Below, piece after piece: positions 21,396 through 30,257 of a stretch of DNA of 37,154 nt. The notes beneath the pieces were generated by a model. It saw nothing but the letters and a program-made list of their open reading frames with translations, was not told the DNA's origin and did not search any database. Made by a program: the position numbers and the translations under genes. The DNA is from HK-STAS-PATE-34 sp031973435 (GTDB taxonomy: Bacteria > Patescibacteriota > Minisyncoccia > Phycocordibacterales > UBA9973). Position 1 is the first letter of the stretch, and each line of letters starts with the position of its first letter. The stretch covers positions 1 to 37,154 of the forward strand of contig DALYDA010000006.1 in assembly GCA_031973435.1 (NCBI GenBank), given 5' to 3'.

Positions 21396-23423
21396 ATGAA
21401 AAGAACAACGGAACGCTCCGAATACAAAGGAAGTAAAGGACCCCGAAAACCAAGAAATGGAAATGCTAGAGGAGACAAAAGAGACAGAAAAAGCTCGCCG
21501 AGTAGAGAGATCGTGGGCATGCTTTCTGTATCACTTCGTGGAACTGGAACTGTTTTTGATAAACAAAATAAACAAAAAATTACTATAAATCAGGCTTTCC
21601 AAAGTACTGCTCTTCACGGTGATACTGTAAAGATACTTATCCACCCTAAAGGTAGAGACCGATGGCAGACAGGCGAAGTTAAAGAAATAGTAAAAAAAGG
21701 TAGACGCGGAATCATGGGAACAGTAACAAAAGAAGGTGAAACTACTATTGTATCTCCTGTCGACAAAAGAATAACTACAGACATACTCGTATCAAAAGAT
21801 GATTCCAAAGGGGCCATGCCAGGAGATCTTGTTTTTTGCACGATAACTGAATGGACACACAGACGACACATCCCAAAAGGAACGATCTTAGAAGTTATGG
21901 GAAAGAGTTCAGATCACAACTCTCTGATGAAGGGATTGGCACTTGAAAGAGGTTTTTCAGAAAATCACGAAAATTCTGTTACAAAAGACGCAGAAGAAAT
22001 AAACACAAAAGGAATAGGAGAAGAAGATCTAGTTGGAAGAAGAGACTTCAGAAATACAACAACATGGACCATTGACCCAGCGGATGCAAAGGACTTCGAC
22101 GACGCACTCTCACTTTCGTACAACGAAGACGGCGACTTGGAAATCGGAGTGCATATCGCGGATGTTACTCACTACGTGACGGAAGGTGGAGCAATAGATG
22201 AAGAAGCGTATGAAAGAGCAACTTCTGTTTATATGGTTGACCGCACGATTCCCATGCTCCCACACATACTCTCAGACAATCTTTGTTCACTAATGGAAAA
22301 AGTGGACAGACTAACCATGAGTGCTGTTTTTACAATGGACAAAGATGCAAATGTAAAAAGTGTTTGGTTCGGAGAAGGAGTAATACATTCAAAAAAAAGA
22401 TTTACATACGAAGGAGCTGAGCTTGTGATCCAAACAAAACAGGGCGAACTTATGGAAGAGCTCCTTATCTGTGACAAACTAGCACAAATAATGAGAAAAA
22501 AGAGAGTAGCGAGAGGTGCAATACTAGTAGAACAAACAGAAGTAAAATTTATCTTGGACCAAACGGGACATCCGACTGGGGTTACAGAGAAAACTCATGG
22601 GCGAGCAAACGAACTTATTGAAGAGTTTATGATCCTTGCAAACGAAAGTGTCGCTTCGTTTGTTACAACAAACCACCCAAACAAATTGCCAGTATTTTTA
22701 TATCGAATCCACGACACACCAAATCCTGACAGAATATCAGAACTTTCTTTGTTTGTTTCGTCACTTGGATTCCCTCTTGAAAACAAAAAAGGGAAAGTAG
22801 ATCCTCACTCAGTTGAAAAACTACTCAAGGCAGTAGAAGACACACCTGAACAAGACATGATAAACGAACTCGTGATCAGGTCCATGGCAAAAGCAATCTA
22901 CTCTACAAAAAATATAGGTCACTACGGACTAGCACTTCGATACTATTGTCACTTTACTTCTCCGATACGAAGATACCCAGACCTTATAGTTCACAGACTC
23001 CTGAAGGAGGCTATCAAGAACAACTTTGTTCCTGAAAAATTAAGAGATAAATATGATGATATTGCCAACCACTCTTCAGAAAGAGAGAGAGATGCCCAAG
23101 AAGCAGAACGTACTTCTATAAAATGGAAGCAAGTTGAGTACATGGGAGATCAGATAGGTAAAGTACTCCAAGGTGTAGTGAGTGGTATCACCGACTGGGG
23201 CATGTTTGTGTCAGAACTTTCTTCAAAGTCTGAGGGAGCAATACGAATGAGAGATCTACCAGATGACGAATACACTATGGACAAGTTTGGTACAAAGTTA
23301 GTTGGAAAAAAGAACAATAAAATGTTTAGATTGGGTGACATAATAAATATAAAAGTTAAGTCAGTAGACTTAGAATCTAAAACTATAGACTACGAACTAA
23401 TACCAGAAACTGACAAAGCCTAA
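21396..23423 (+). CDS. rnr: Ribonuclease R (RNase II/VacB family)
   Basis: 675 residues from ATG 21396. A basic disordered N-terminus (1-40) is followed by cold-shock-like OB domains (about 40-180). The RNB catalytic domain has the DPADAKDFDDALSL active-site cluster with its metal-binding aspartates, and the later segment HFTSPIRRYPDLIVHRLL. A C-terminal S1 domain (about 595-665, GVVSGITDWGMFVSE) completes the order. RNase R degrades structured RNA 3' to 5' and helps in rRNA and tmRNA quality control. Its TAA stop overlaps the ATG of the next gene (TAATG), so it is co-transcribed with, and probably translationally coupled to, a peptidoglycan enzyme. Confidence 0.95.
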   Translation: MKRTTERSEYKGSKGPRKPRNGNARGDKRDRKSSPSREIVGMLSVSLRGTGTVFDKQNKQKITINQAFQSTALHGDTVKILIHPKGRDRWQTGEVKEIVKKGRRGIMGTVTKEGETTIVSPVDKRITTDILVSKDDSKGAMPGDLVFCTITEWTHRRHIPKGTILEVMGKSSDHNSLMKGLALERGFSENHENSVTKDAEEINTKGIGEEDLVGRRDFRNTTTWTIDPADAKDFDDALSLSYNEDGDLEIGVHIADVTHYVTEGGAIDEEAYERATSVYMVDRTIPMLPHILSDNLCSLMEKVDRLTMSAVFTMDKDANVKSVWFGEGVIHSKKRFTYEGAELVIQTKQGELMEELLICDKLAQIMRKKRVARGAILVEQTEVKFILDQTGHPTGVTEKTHGRANELIEEFMILANESVASFVTTNHPNKLPVFLYRIHDTPNPDRISELSLFVSSLGFPLENKKGKVDPHSVEKLLKAVEDTPEQDMINELVIRSMAKAIYSTKNIGHYGLALRYYCHFTSPIRRYPDLIVHRLLKEAIKNNFVPEKLRDKYDDIANHSSERERDAQEAERTSIKWKQVEYMGDQIGKVLQGVVSGITDWGMFVSELSSKSEGAIRMRDLPDDEYTMDKFGTKLVGKKNNKMFRLGDIINIKVKSVDLESKTIDYELIPETDKA

Positions 23424-24865
23424 TGAAAAGATTTATAAAAAATTTACTTTTTATAATCACGGTCTCTTGTGCTATCGGCACAGGAGTACTTGTCGCAAAA
23501 GGTTTTGTTGAAGGCGTGAGCATAGCATCAAACGCGATTGATCCACAGATAGAGAAAATCTCTATGTTCGTTTCAAATATTTTTGAAAAAGGAGAAGAAT
23601 CAACTTCCCAAACCGCAAACGCAAGTGATAACGAAGACGACATATCAAATAGCCCTATAAACTTGGAGAATATTTCTGATGAACAGTTCACTCCTCCGCC
23701 CGATGGAAAAATGATACGTATAAACCTAGAAACGATGAGTGTCGTTACATATGAGGATGGAAAAGTAGTAGATGAGTTCGATGTACTTGCCAAAGGAAAA
23801 CCGGGGAGTTATTGGGAAACTCCAGGGGGAGAATTCCGTATACAGACAAAAGAAGAAAGGCACCTTTCATCTGTAGGACGCGCATGGATGCCGTGGAGCA
23901 TGCAATTTTTCGGAAACTTTTTTATACATGGATGGCCGATATATGAAAATGGCACTCCTTATCCAAAAGGATCTGGATACTCTGGAGGCTGTATTCGACT
24001 TTCTGATGAGAATGCAGAAAAACTTTTTGAGTGGGCAGATATAGGGACTACGGTTTCAATCTTTAGTGAAAAGGAGATCAAATCTGAAAATATCGTTTCT
24101 GGAAATTATTTTAAAATTAACCCCAAGCTTTCTCCAAAAGTCTCAGCTCAAGCATACGCAGTTGGTGATCTTGAAACTGGAGATGTGATCATAGAAAAAA
24201 ATGGAGAAGAGATACGGCCGATAGCCTCTATCACAAAGCTAGTTACTGCACTGACGGCACTAGACGTTGTTAGCCAAAGAAAAACCATTTCTATAACTAG
24301 TGCCATGCTTGCAGTTCAAGGAGAGAATGGAGGCTTCCGTGCTGGAGAAAAAATACAAAGTAATGATCTTGTATATCCACTAGTTCTAGTTTCGTCAAAT
24401 GATGCTGCTGAGATATTGGCCCGATACGCAGGAAAAGAAAACTTTATAAGATTTATGAATGAAAAAGTTTCTTCGATGGGATTGACGGAAACATATTTTG
24501 AAGACCCTTCAGGACTCTCAGACAACAACCTTTCCAGTGCATATGATTTGCTGCGACTCTCTAGATATATGTATCTGTACAAGCCATTTGTACTAGAAAT
24601 GTCTATACTTCCCTCTTATAGAACCAAAGATCACTACTGGGACAACACAAGCCAATTTTTAGACATAGAAGGATACAAGGGAGGAAAACGAGGATACACT
24701 TATGATGCTGGAGAAACAAGTCTTGCTATATTTGAAGTTCCTATGGGCGAATTCTCAAACAGAGCAATTGCAATAATAGTTTTGGGCAGTGTTGATAGAT
24801 ACAAAGACACCATTGAAATAATGAAATACGTAAAAGAGAATACTTATTACCAACCGAACCAATAG
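23423..24865 (+). CDS. Fused L,D-transpeptidase (YkuD) and D,D-carboxypeptidase (S11)
   Basis: 480 residues. A signal-anchor (about 5-28) and a low-complexity linker (50-90) lead to a YkuD L,D-transpeptidase domain (about 96-206), with His159 in FIHG and the catalytic SGGCIRL motif (Cys180). After a short linker, an S11 penicillin-binding fold (about 232-475) shows SxxK (Ser259-Lys262 in ASITK), SxN (Ser314-Asn316) and KGG (409-411, KTG equivalent). In known pathways D,D-carboxypeptidases trim pentapeptides to the tetrapeptides that L,D-transpeptidases use for 3-3 cross-links. The fusion would therefore place donor-making and donor-using sites in one extracytoplasmic protein. All key residues are present in both halves. 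It overlaps rnr by one base. Confidence 0.93.
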   Translation: MKRFIKNLLFIITVSCAIGTGVLVAKGFVEGVSIASNAIDPQIEKISMFVSNIFEKGEESTSQTANASDNEDDISNSPINLENISDEQFTPPPDGKMIRINLETMSVVTYEDGKVVDEFDVLAKGKPGSYWETPGGEFRIQTKEERHLSSVGRAWMPWSMQFFGNFFIHGWPIYENGTPYPKGSGYSGGCIRLSDENAEKLFEWADIGTTVSIFSEKEIKSENIVSGNYFKINPKLSPKVSAQAYAVGDLETGDVIIEKNGEEIRPIASITKLVTALTALDVVSQRKTISITSAMLAVQGENGGFRAGEKIQSNDLVYPLVLVSSNDAAEILARYAGKENFIRFMNEKVSSMGLTETYFEDPSGLSDNNLSSAYDLLRLSRYMYLYKPFVLEMSILPSYRTKDHYWDNTSQFLDIEGYKGGKRGYTYDAGETSLAIFEVPMGEFSNRAIAIIVLGSVDRYKDTIEIMKYVKENTYYQPNQ

Positions 24866-24885
24866 CACATATTTAAACTATTGTC

Positions 24886-24894
24886 TGGTATAAT
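24886..24894 (+). promoter_or_regulatory. Extended -10 promoter of the glycoside-hydrolase-like gene
   Basis: TGG-TATAAT, 29 bp before the ATG at 24924. No clear -35. The short leader has a weak TATAGA/TCTATA dyad. Confidence 0.65.
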
Positions 24895-24923
24895 ATAGAG
24901 ATTAATCATAATTTCTATATTAC

Positions 24924-27116
24924 ATGAATTTTAACTCTTTTTTGAAGGACCCGAGATACGCATCTATACGGTCAATATCTATACTTTTGATCGTAATGCT
25001 AGTTGGTAGTTTTATAATCATAACCGCTAGACCATACTCAAACAGACTACTCGGGCTCGTGAACCCAGCAGACACTGTTGAGGCAACTTTCACAATAACA
25101 ACAGAAGGCGCAGAATCTGTTGATGTAAATCTATACGGTAGTTCTTCTGCTCAATACTTCGATCTTTTCGACTGGGGAACAGATCCAGTTATGCAAGATC
25201 TAGTAACAGAACTCGGTACACCATTGCTTCGTTTTCCTAGTGGTGGAAACACAAAATGGTACCACTTCAAGGCACCCGTAAATGCAACAGAAGTTTTAAC
25301 ACCAGAGGAAATAGCAAACCTTGCTCCAGGTAACGAAATACGTGGATATGGAAATATAGAAGCTGACAGAATAGAAGCAGATGAAGAGGTTGGAGGTGTA
25401 GGATACAAAGATGAGATATATGACTTCATAGGACAACCTGGATCAGATCCTGCAAAATCTTCCCAAGGAAAGCAAAATGCTGAACCAAGAAATTATATTC
25501 ATGACTTTGCTGAAATGGCAAATGATCTAGATGCAGATGTTTTGTTTGTTATGAATATCAAGAACAACACACCGGCAGAAGTCGCAGAACAAGTGCAGTT
25601 CTTGGTAGACCAAGGAGTAAACATAGTTGGGATTGAAGTTGGAAATGAACAATACTCAAAGAGTAATTTCTATCTCCAAGGAAATCCTTTTGTTATGGCA
25701 CCAACTGCTGTAACAAACTATTTAGCCCATGCAGAGCCATACAAAACAGCTGTTAAACAAATTCTCCCAAGTGTCCCTTTCGCTGTAACAGCTGCTCCAA
25801 ACAAATCTTTTGGAGAAACAGAGGGAGTTGTTGGTGGAGGCTTTGATGCTGACGGAGATTTCAACTCACAATGGAATGTTGCACTTTCAAGTCAAATGGG
25901 CACATATGGATATAACAATTACGTTTTCCATTACTATAGTGGGTTTGATGACTGTACAGACATACCAACAGAGGCAGCCAACGCAGAAGAATGGTTTGAT
26001 TGTGGAACAGTAGAACTAGTAGACATATTTGGTGACACTGATAGCAAATCTTTCCCGAAGCTTCTAGATTACTATGCAGATTTGTTCGGTGAAAACAGAG
26101 GAATGTGGTTTACAGAATGGAACATAAACCAGGACCCAAATAAAACTGACGCAATATTTGGAAACACGATGCTCCACGCAATACACACTACAAACATCCT
26201 GAACTCTTTAGTAAATGCAAATGAAAGACACAATGGATTTATAAAATTCTCTACATACCACACAATGGGAACAGAGGGTGTTAAAAATGCCATGATCTCT
26301 CCGAGAAAAGGAGGAGAATCGTTAGATGAATTTCCCGAATCCCCATCTCATCCAAATAGAAGAGCATCTTACTTTGCATTCTTGACAATGAAGGACATTT
26401 TCTGGAATGAAATGGACAAAGTGGCTGTTTCGACTGAATTCAACTTTGATCCAGGAATAACATTTGTAAATGCATTTATGGATGGGGACGACTATGTTAT
26501 CCATATTGCAAACACAACTCCAAAAACTATACTTCCAAAAAATATAAGTATAGACGGACAGATAGTAGATGCTGTAGCTACCCAAGCTAGTTCATATTTC
26601 GTTGAAGGAGACACTATCTCATCTAGTCATGGGAAAAGTCGTTTTGAAGATAACCCAACTGGGCAACTATCAGAACTAGAAACAACTGGAACATTGGACA
26701 ACCTTCTCTTCCCAGGGTTTAGTGTTGGATACATAAAACTTGAAAACCCTACATTTGTAATTGCAGAAGAAGAGGAGGAAGATGAATGTGGTTTACTAGA
26801 AGGACTTATTGGGGGATGTAATGATGACCCAGTTCTATCAGACACAAAAGAACCGAGAGTAACGATTACCTCTCCTGCTGACAAGAGCACAGTAGCAAGT
26901 GGGATTGTCGAGATAAAAGTTGAAGCAAACGATCCTAGTGGAATTGCAAAAGTAGATTTCTATCAAGGACAAACTCTTATAGGCACTGACACTGAGTCAC
27001 CATACAAGTTCGGATGGAATACCGTAGTACTATCACCTGGCATGTATTCTATAAGAGCAGTGGCTCATGACAATGTAGGTAACTTTTCAACCGCAAGTGT
27101 AAAGGTTAGAAAATAA
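24924..27116 (+). CDS. Surface-anchored clan GH-A glycoside-hydrolase-like protein with Ig domain
   Basis: 730 residues. An N-terminal membrane anchor (about 17-35) is followed by a TIM-barrel-like domain (about 60-500). The LLRFPSGG strand (101-108), GIEVGNE (Asn241-Glu242, likely acid/base), HYY (336-338) and WFTEWN (Glu398, likely nucleophile) match the layout of families such as GH39, GH51 and GH79. A beta-rich region (about 500-625) resembles the C-terminal sandwich of such enzymes. An acidic linker with two cysteines (EEEEEDECGLLEGLIGGC) then leads to a bacterial Ig-like domain (about 647-730, VTITSPADKSTV). The substrate cannot be read from the sequence. It is probably exposed on the cell surface and could act on host or environmental glycans, or be a non-catalytic binder. 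Confidence 0.75.
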   Translation: MNFNSFLKDPRYASIRSISILLIVMLVGSFIIITARPYSNRLLGLVNPADTVEATFTITTEGAESVDVNLYGSSSAQYFDLFDWGTDPVMQDLVTELGTPLLRFPSGGNTKWYHFKAPVNATEVLTPEEIANLAPGNEIRGYGNIEADRIEADEEVGGVGYKDEIYDFIGQPGSDPAKSSQGKQNAEPRNYIHDFAEMANDLDADVLFVMNIKNNTPAEVAEQVQFLVDQGVNIVGIEVGNEQYSKSNFYLQGNPFVMAPTAVTNYLAHAEPYKTAVKQILPSVPFAVTAAPNKSFGETEGVVGGGFDADGDFNSQWNVALSSQMGTYGYNNYVFHYYSGFDDCTDIPTEAANAEEWFDCGTVELVDIFGDTDSKSFPKLLDYYADLFGENRGMWFTEWNINQDPNKTDAIFGNTMLHAIHTTNILNSLVNANERHNGFIKFSTYHTMGTEGVKNAMISPRKGGESLDEFPESPSHPNRRASYFAFLTMKDIFWNEMDKVAVSTEFNFDPGITFVNAFMDGDDYVIHIANTTPKTILPKNISIDGQIVDAVATQASSYFVEGDTISSSHGKSRFEDNPTGQLSELETTGTLDNLLFPGFSVGYIKLENPTFVIAEEEEEDECGLLEGLIGGCNDDPVLSDTKEPRVTITSPADKSTVASGIVEIKVEANDPSGIAKVDFYQGQTLIGTDTESPYKFGWNTVVLSPGMYSIRAVAHDNVGNFSTASVKVRK

Positions 27117-27127
27117 TACACAAAAAT

Positions 27128-27164
27128 AAAAAGACCGCCTCAGTCTTAAGGCGGTTTTTTTTAT
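27128..27164. terminator. Bidirectional terminator between the GH-like gene and smc
   Basis: ACCGCCT (27134-27140) pairs with AGGCGGT (27149-27155), with eight T after and an A-rich run before. The remaining 27165-27237 shows nothing I can name. Confidence 0.9.
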
Positions 27165-27237
27165 TGCCGACACAGAGCGAGCAAATAAGAAAGTAACTTT
27201 TCTCAGCTCAGACACGACGAGGACAAAAGGGTGCCCT

Positions 27238-29511
27238 CTATTTTGCGTACTCAGTTGCTTCGTCAAACTTTATTGAAAGTAATTTGGATGCCCCGTCTGC
27301 TCCTATGGTTACTCCATATAGAACTTTTGCGTGGGACATAGTCTCTCTGTTGTGAGTTACAACTATAAGCTGAGAATACTTGGACAATAGGTCGAGCATC
27401 TCTCCATAACGACGAGAGTTTGCTTCGTCGAGCGCTGCATCTGTCTCGTCTAGTACCAAAAATGGTGGTGGGTTTACTTGAGACATCGCAAAAAGTAACG
27501 CGATAGAGGTAAGAGATCTTTCTCCTCCAGAGAGCATCTCGAGTTCCTTTACTTTTTTGTGTGGTAAAGAAACATTTATCTCTACCCCTCTTTCGACTTC
27601 TCCTTCCTCATCATCTACTAGATCTTCCTCTTCTTCGGATTTCTTCTTTCTCTTTTGTGCAACTATTATCGACAGGAAAGCACTTCCTCCTCCGAACATG
27701 ATTGCAAAAAGTTTTTGGAATTCTTCATTTATTTTTTCTACTCCATTTCTAAACTTATTTTCTAGTTCTTCTTTCAACTCCCCAATTATTACTACCAGAG
27801 AAGTCAGGCTCTCTTCCAAGTCCTTCAATTCTTTTTGCAAAAATTCATCTCTTTCAGATACACTTTCGTATTCTTTTACGATATCAGACCCAACTACACC
27901 CTGTCCCATTTCTTCTATTTTTATCTTTATTCTTTCTATGTATCTACGTCTTTCGTCTTGAGTGTGACGGTCTGCCCTTTCTGATGTACTTTTGCCATTT
28001 CTAAAATATAGTATCGCCTCACCAACGAGAACTGACCCCTCTTTTAGTTCCCTTTCCAAATCCTCTTTTATAAGTGACAATTTTTCCTCTTCTATCAAGA
28101 GCAAAGATATATCATTTTGGATCTTTTGAAGATTGGATTTGTATTCATAAATATTTTTCTCTCCTTCGTGTATTTCTGAATTTTTCTTTTGTCTATCTGA
28201 GTAGATAGTCTGTAGAGATCTAAGTTTGTTTGCTTCATTGACTGTATTTTCTTCTAGTTTTTTTGCAAATTCATCCTTTTTTGTTTTTAGGTCCTTTAGT
28301 GCAACCAGGTACTCATCTTCGTTGAAAGTTTCTAATTTTGAAGGGTTGTCGAATCTTTCTACAAAAGAGTTGAAAGATGATCTTATGCTTTGCAGTGAGG
28401 ACTTTAGTAATTCAAAAGTTCCTGCTCTCTCTGCTTCTCGAAAAATATTTTCTAGTTCATCCGCAAAGTTTTTGAGTTTTACAAAAGGCACTGCAGGTCT
28501 TTCGGTATTGTTCTCAATTTTACTTTTCTCACGAGCGAAACGAGACTCCTCAATCTCTATCATTCCTTCGATCTTACCTAGCTCTCGTGAAAGAGATTCT
28601 TTTAGTACTCTCAAATCTTCTATCTCTTTTTGGATCCTTTTTTCTTCCTCATCTTCTTGAGGGTTTCGCTCATTTTGCACGAGTCCTTTTTGTTCCTTTT
28701 CAAGCTTTGCCTTTACTATCTCTTCCTCATCTTGCAAGACTTTCTTTTTTTCTTTTATTGAAACTGATTGTTCCTTCACATAGAAATCTTCATCGTATAG
28801 ATACTCTTCGTATTTTTGTATGAGTTCCTTCTTTAGTTCCTCTACTTTTTCTACTTTCTCTACTTGTTTCTTCAAAAATTTTAAATGGGGAACAATTTCA
28901 CGTCTAGAAACTTCCACTTCCTTCATGTGATCCTTTGTTTTGTCTAGTTTTCTTTCACTCTCTTTTATCTTTGAGTGATAAACTTTTAGCCCGAGCGCGT
29001 CCTCTATCATCATTCTTCTGTCTTTGGAAGATGAAGAAAGTATCCTGTCAGCCTCACCCTGAGAGATTATATGGTGACCAGACGAACCGATATTTACAGA
29101 AGAAAGCAGTGCGAGTATGTCTTTGAGTCTTACTTCAGTGTTGTTTATCTTGTAAACGTTTGTTCCATCAGCAAAAACTTCACGAGATAGTGATATCTCA
29201 TCGAAATCTACAGATATGTTACTGTCTTCAGCCAGCGCAAAAATTCTATCCTTGTTGTCAAACGTAAGTGTCGCTGATGCACGAGAACTCTTCTGTAGAG
29301 ACTTGGATCCTTTGAAGATGAGGTCGCTACCACTTTTTCCTCGCATGCTCTTCATGGACTGCTCACCGAGCACAAAGCGAATAGACTCTACTATGTTTGA
29401 CTTACCAGAACCGTTCGGACCAACAACCGCAGTAGACGAAGAAGTAAAGACAAGATCTGTCTTTTTGGCGAAAGATTTATATCCTGAAATTTGAAGGGAT
29501 TTTAATCGCAT
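27238..29511 (-). CDS. smc: Short SMC-type chromosome segregation ATPase
   Basis: 757 residues, against about 1150-1200 for ordinary bacterial SMC. The N-terminal head has Walker A GPNGSGKSN (31-39) and an intact SMC head sequence (GYKSFA, FVLGEQ, ISQGEADRIL). The C-terminal head has the signature LSGGERSLTS (from 660), Walker B FLVLDE (684-689) and a DAALDEANS D-loop. Between them lie about 430 residues of charged coiled coil. The glycine-rich hinge domain of SMC and the CxxC hook of Rad50 are both missing; only a helical stretch (about 325-375, FADELENIFREAERAG) sits in the middle. An acidic insertion (KKKSEEEEDLVDDEEGEVE) interrupts the C-terminal head before the signature. It organises DNA if it dimerises some other way. 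Confidence 0.9.
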   Translation of the reverse strand: MRLKSLQISGYKSFAKKTDLVFTSSSTAVVGPNGSGKSNIVESIRFVLGEQSMKSMRGKSGSDLIFKGSKSLQKSSRASATLTFDNKDRIFALAEDSNISVDFDEISLSREVFADGTNVYKINNTEVRLKDILALLSSVNIGSSGHHIISQGEADRILSSSSKDRRMMIEDALGLKVYHSKIKESERKLDKTKDHMKEVEVSRREIVPHLKFLKKQVEKVEKVEELKKELIQKYEEYLYDEDFYVKEQSVSIKEKKKVLQDEEEIVKAKLEKEQKGLVQNERNPQEDEEEKRIQKEIEDLRVLKESLSRELGKIEGMIEIEESRFAREKSKIENNTERPAVPFVKLKNFADELENIFREAERAGTFELLKSSLQSIRSSFNSFVERFDNPSKLETFNEDEYLVALKDLKTKKDEFAKKLEENTVNEANKLRSLQTIYSDRQKKNSEIHEGEKNIYEYKSNLQKIQNDISLLLIEEEKLSLIKEDLERELKEGSVLVGEAILYFRNGKSTSERADRHTQDERRRYIERIKIKIEEMGQGVVGSDIVKEYESVSERDEFLQKELKDLEESLTSLVVIIGELKEELENKFRNGVEKINEEFQKLFAIMFGGGSAFLSIIVAQKRKKKSEEEEDLVDDEEGEVERGVEINVSLPHKKVKELEMLSGGERSLTSIALLFAMSQVNPPPFLVLDETDAALDEANSRRYGEMLDLLSKYSQLIVVTHNRETMSHAKVLYGVTIGADGASKLLSIKFDEATEYAK

Positions 29512-29523
29512 TTTGATGTTTAT

Positions 29524-29529
29524 ATTATA
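29524..29529 (-). promoter_or_regulatory. -10 element of smc
   Basis: TATAAT on the minus strand, 12 bp before the ATG at 29511. No convincing -35. Confidence 0.45.
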
Positions 29530-29553
29530 ACGTTTTTAGTTCATTTTTCTTAC

Positions 29554-29582
29554 TTGACAATAGTATATTTCTGAAGTAGAAT
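29554..29582 (+). promoter_or_regulatory. Promoter of the first alpha-CTD-like gene
   Basis: TTGACA (29554-29559), 17-bp spacer, TAGAAT (29577-29582), then GCAGAAAAATT. Nearly identical to the promoter at 30212-30240. Confidence 0.8.
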
Positions 29583-29598
29583 GCAGAAAAATTAAAAT

Positions 29599-30171
29599 AT
29601 GAAGATTCAAGAGAGAATCACTTTTACCTTCGAGGAAATCTTTACCCTGATAGCGAAAGATCCGCAAATAACCCAGCTAGATAAGTTTGTGTTTAGAGGA
29701 GTACATGACGAGAGATCAGAGAATCCATTTGCCCTTATAGGTAAAATGGAAGTGTCGTGGGATGACATACACCAGACAATCAATGCAGAGTTGGAGAAAA
29801 TTGGTAAATCATATACTGATTTCACAGTTCAAATTGATTACAACAACTTTTTGTGTTGTGGCAAAGAAACTTCTTCTGCGGGTGAAGAAAAAGCAAACCG
29901 GTCAAGTGTGGACATTGATACTACAATCGAGACCCTTTTGTCGGAAGAAGGGGCCTTTGGAAAATTATCTTTTTCAACAAGACTAAAAAACGTTTTACTA
30001 AAATATAGTAGTCGTTATAGATACTCTAGCCTCAAGGATTTTCTAAGTGATAAATCTAAACCGAGGAATTTCGGAAAAGAATCTATGGTAGAACTTACTG
30101 CCGTGTTATTTGAAAAAGGCATAGATATAAAAGATTTTCCTGCAAAAAAATGGTTTCCTGACGTATTCTAA
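29599..30171 (+). CDS. Protein with unknown N-terminal domain and RNA polymerase alpha-CTD-like domain (copy 1)
   Basis: 190 residues. Residues 1-110 form an unrecognised mixed domain (FTFEEIFTLIAKD, FALIGKMEVSWDDIHQTINAELE). Residues about 122-188 read like the C-terminal domain of the RNA polymerase alpha subunit: LSFSTRLKNVLL (first helix), SSLKDFLS, then RNFGKESMVEL (156-166, the helix-hairpin-helix that contacts DNA in alpha), and a tail FPAKKWFPD in the place of alpha's LENWPP. There is no alpha N-terminal domain. It could bind promoter DNA or sigma, or compete with alpha. It is the first of two tandem paralogues, each with its own near-identical promoter. Confidence 0.75.
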   Translation: MKIQERITFTFEEIFTLIAKDPQITQLDKFVFRGVHDERSENPFALIGKMEVSWDDIHQTINAELEKIGKSYTDFTVQIDYNNFLCCGKETSSAGEEKANRSSVDIDTTIETLLSEEGAFGKLSFSTRLKNVLLKYSSRYRYSSLKDFLSDKSKPRNFGKESMVELTAVLFEKGIDIKDFPAKKWFPDVF

Positions 30172-30177
30172 AATACA

Positions 30178-30208
30178 AATGCATCGCTATAAACGATGCG
30201 TTTTTTAT
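30178..30208 (+). terminator. Terminator between the two alpha-CTD-like genes
   Basis: GCATCG (30181-30186) pairs with CGATGC (30194-30199), 7-nt loop, six T. The next promoter starts 4-5 bp later. Confidence 0.9.
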
Positions 30209-30211
30209 TAC

Positions 30212-30240
30212 TTGACAATAGCGTATTTCTAAAGTAGAAT
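30212..30240 (+). promoter_or_regulatory. Promoter of the second alpha-CTD-like gene
   Basis: TTGACA (30212-30217), 17-bp spacer, TAGAAT (30235-30240), then GCAGAAAAATT, as in copy 1. Confidence 0.8.
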
Positions 30241-30257
30241 GCAGAAAAATTGAAATT

